Assembly: GCA_023390485.1 (NCBI GenBank)
Contig: JAEWCT010000352.1
Span: forward strand, 1-8,335
Origin: Pseudomonadota bacterium
GTDB taxonomy: Bacteria; Pseudomonadota; Alphaproteobacteria; Rhizobiales; Hyphomicrobiaceae
DNA: 8,335 nt
Direction of reading: 5' to 3'
Part shown: one piece after another, positions 7,415-8,335 of the stretch
Numbering within the stretch: position 1 is the stretch's first letter
Layout: every line of letters begins with the position of its first letter
The notes under the pieces: generated by a model
What the model saw: the letters and a program-made list of their open reading frames with translations, nothing else
Databases searched by the model: none
What the model was told of the DNA's origin: nothing
Position numbers and translations under genes: made by a program

Positions 7415-7448
7415 AAAAAGGGGCGCCGGGCTTTCATCCGAGCGCCCC
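7415..7448 (-). terminator. rho-independent terminator of the DUF4242 gene
   Basis: On the minus strand GGGGCGC pairs with GCGCCCC (7442-7448 with 7420-7426). CGG/CCG extends the stem past a single bulged base, and the loop is 8 nt. Five T residues (complement of 7415-7419) follow the stem directly. It lies about 28 nt beyond the DUF4242 stop. On the plus strand no T-run follows, so it acts in one direction only. Confidence 0.88.
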
Positions 7449-7475
7449 GATAGTGCCCATTCAATGGAGTTCGTT

Positions 7476-7748
7476 TTAGCCCGCTGCCGAAGGATCGATG
7501 ACCGTTTTGACCTCGATGATGCGGTTCGCCGGGAAGCCGCTCAGTTCCGCGTGCTTGCGGATCGCTGCTTCGTCTTTCGCAAGATAGACGCAGAATGTGC
7601 TGTCGCCGGCAATGTAGGAGTGAAGCCACTGCACGTCGGGCGATAATTGTGCCAAGGCCGCGTTGGACGTCGCGGCGGCGCCTTTGAGTTGATCGGCGCT
7701 GGACTCGCCGACGCCGGGTATGTTCCGCTCAATGATGTACTTTTTCAT
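7476..7748 (-). CDS. DUF4242 domain protein (SCO4226-like small protein)
   Basis: The 90-residue protein consists of a single ferredoxin-like DUF4242 domain. Family marks are YIIERNIPG (4-12), WLHSYIAGDSTFCVYLA (41-57), IRKHAELSGFPANRI (63-77) and the ending VIDPS (83-87). There is no signal peptide, so it should be cytoplasmic. Streptomyces SCO4226 of this family has been described as nickel-binding, but the role of most members is unknown and metal binding here is not shown. I chose the ATG at 7748 because AAGGGAG (7754-7760) lies 5 nt before it. A GTG two codons upstream (7754) overlaps that site and would add only two residues. The gene is codirectional with the aldehyde dehydrogenase, 97 nt upstream, and is followed by a strong terminator, so it may end that transcript. 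Confidence 0.9.
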   Translation of the reverse strand: MKKYIIERNIPGVGESSADQLKGAAATSNAALAQLSPDVQWLHSYIAGDSTFCVYLAKDEAAIRKHAELSGFPANRIIEVKTVIDPSAAG

Positions 7749-7753
7749 TTGCA

Positions 7754-7760
7754 CTCCCTT
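7754..7760 (-). promoter_or_regulatory. ribosome binding site fixing the DUF4242 start
   Basis: AAGGGAG on the minus strand, 5 nt before ATG 7748. It overlaps the alternative GTG codon at 7752-7754, which argues against that start. Confidence 0.75.
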
Positions 7761-7804
7761 GGCTTCTTCGGTGCGCCAGGATCACCGGCCGCGACCCACT
7801 TTAA

Positions 7805-7828
7805 GGACGGCCTTCTAGCGGGCCGTTC
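7805..7828 (-). other. short hairpin between aldehyde dehydrogenase and DUF4242 genes
   Basis: ACGGCC (7807-7812) and GGCCGT (7821-7826) form a 6-bp GC-rich stem with an 8-nt loop. A flanking G-C pair lies beyond one mismatch on the minus strand. The hairpin lies about 18 nt past the aldehyde dehydrogenase stop and is followed on the minus strand by only two T residues. It could be a weak terminator, an RNA-stabilising structure, or chance. Confidence 0.3.
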
Positions 7829-7845
7829 ATGGAAATTTGGCAGTG

Positions 7846-8335
7846 TCATGAGCCGTAATTGACCCAAACGGTCTTCGTCTGAAGATACTTGTCGAGCCCC
7901 TCGCGGCCGTTGTCCTTGCCGTAGCCCGACTGCTTGAAGCCGCCCCATCCGACCGCAGCATCGAACTGGTTATAGGTGTTGATCCAGATGGTGCCCGCCT
8001 GGATCGCTGCTGCGGCGGCGTGAGCCTTCGAGATGTCGCGCGTCCAAATGCCTGCCGCGAGCCCAAAGTTGCTGTTGTTCGCCCGCGGCACAAGATCGTC
8101 GAGAGAATTGAATTTCTGGATCGTGAGAACCGGTCCGAAGATTTCTTCCCTGACGACGCTGGCGCTGTCGTCCGCACCGCAAAGCACGGTCGGCTCGTAG
8201 AACGAACCGGACGCGAGGTCGCCTTTGCCGCGATTGCCGCCGATGACGACTTCGATGCCGCCCTTGCGCGATTGTTCGACGAAGCCGTTGACCCGTGCGA
8301 GCTGGTCTTCCGAAATCAGCGGGCCCATCGTCGTG
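7846..8335 (-). CDS. NAD(P)-dependent aldehyde dehydrogenase, C-terminal part (5'-truncated by window edge)
   Basis: This enzyme oxidises an aldehyde to the acid with NAD(P)+. The last 162 residues are visible, about a third of a family usually near 490 residues. Seen in order are MGPLIS (3-8), YEPTVL (46-51), the hallmark EEIFGPVL (63-70) with the conserved coenzyme-contact Glu, and NFGLAAGIWT (89-98). Then come GTIWINTY (114-121) and GFKQSGYGKDNGREGLDKY (132-150) near the C-terminus. The catalytic Cys and general-base Glu lie upstream, outside the window, so activity cannot be confirmed. The ATG at 8328 is internal (the frame stays open to the edge and Thr-Thr precedes it) and should not be taken as the start. 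The ending resembles betaine-, phenylacetaldehyde- and general aliphatic-aldehyde enzymes; the substrate is not identifiable. The DUF4242 gene follows on the same strand. Confidence 0.95.
   Translation of the reverse strand, partial: TTMGPLISEDQLARVNGFVEQSRKGGIEVVIGGNRGKGDLASGSFYEPTVLCGADDSASVVREEIFGPVLTIQKFNSLDDLVPRANNSNFGLAAGIWTRDISKAHAAAAAIQAGTIWINTYNQFDAAVGWGGFKQSGYGKDNGREGLDKYLQTKTVWVNYGS

Noticed and set aside
7845..8328. ATG at 8328 as the start of a short aldehyde-dehydrogenase-like protein
   Set aside because: The frame continues upstream to the window edge, and MGPLIS is an internal family motif, so the gene is cut by the window and not truncated.
1..8335. CRISPR arrays, insertion sequences, tRNA or rRNA genes, prophage or defence genes
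   Set aside because: No repeat-spacer pattern, transposase, terminal repeat pair or structural RNA signature was seen on either strand.

Overview
The window looks like part of the chromosome of a GC-rich alphaproteobacterium, probably from the Hyphomicrobiales. I infer this from codon use, GC-rich wobble positions and the protein flavour; no rRNA or tRNA is present to fix the taxonomy. It holds seven protein-coding genes. Two of them, at the left and right edges, run out of the window.

Left part (1-2455, minus strand): a two-gene tripartite-pump operon. A lipoprotein membrane-fusion (adaptor) protein is followed, with a 4-bp ATGA overlap, by the N-terminal half of an AcrB-like HAE1-type RND multidrug permease. 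The permease is cut by the window edge at its TM4 proton-relay Asp pair.

Centre (2456-2846): a gene-free divergent intergenic region. It carries a possible promoter and a perfect inverted repeat in front of the minus operon, and an 8-bp inverted repeat (hairpin) further right.

Centre-right (2847-7022, plus strand): a second RND system of a different class. It consists of an unusual lipoprotein adaptor without a recognisable lipoyl motif and, 6 nt downstream, a complete 1046-residue permease of the heavy-metal-efflux (CzcA/CusA-like) branch. Neither an outer-membrane TolC-like channel nor a transcriptional regulator for either pump lies in the window.

Right part (7063-8335, minus strand): a small unknown protein facing the permease gene, then a DUF4242 small protein with a clear rho-independent terminator behind it, and upstream of that the C-terminal third of an NAD(P)-dependent aldehyde dehydrogenase.

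How the genes work together: each adaptor/permease pair should form the inner-membrane and periplasmic part of a proton-driven efflux pump, one probably for organic compounds and one for metal ions or an unknown substrate. The aldehyde dehydrogenase and DUF4242 genes are codirectional and may share a transcript. Nothing here is clearly a new defence or mobile system. The points most worth a second look are the atypical adaptor/permease pair, its TTG start, and the structured intergenic region.
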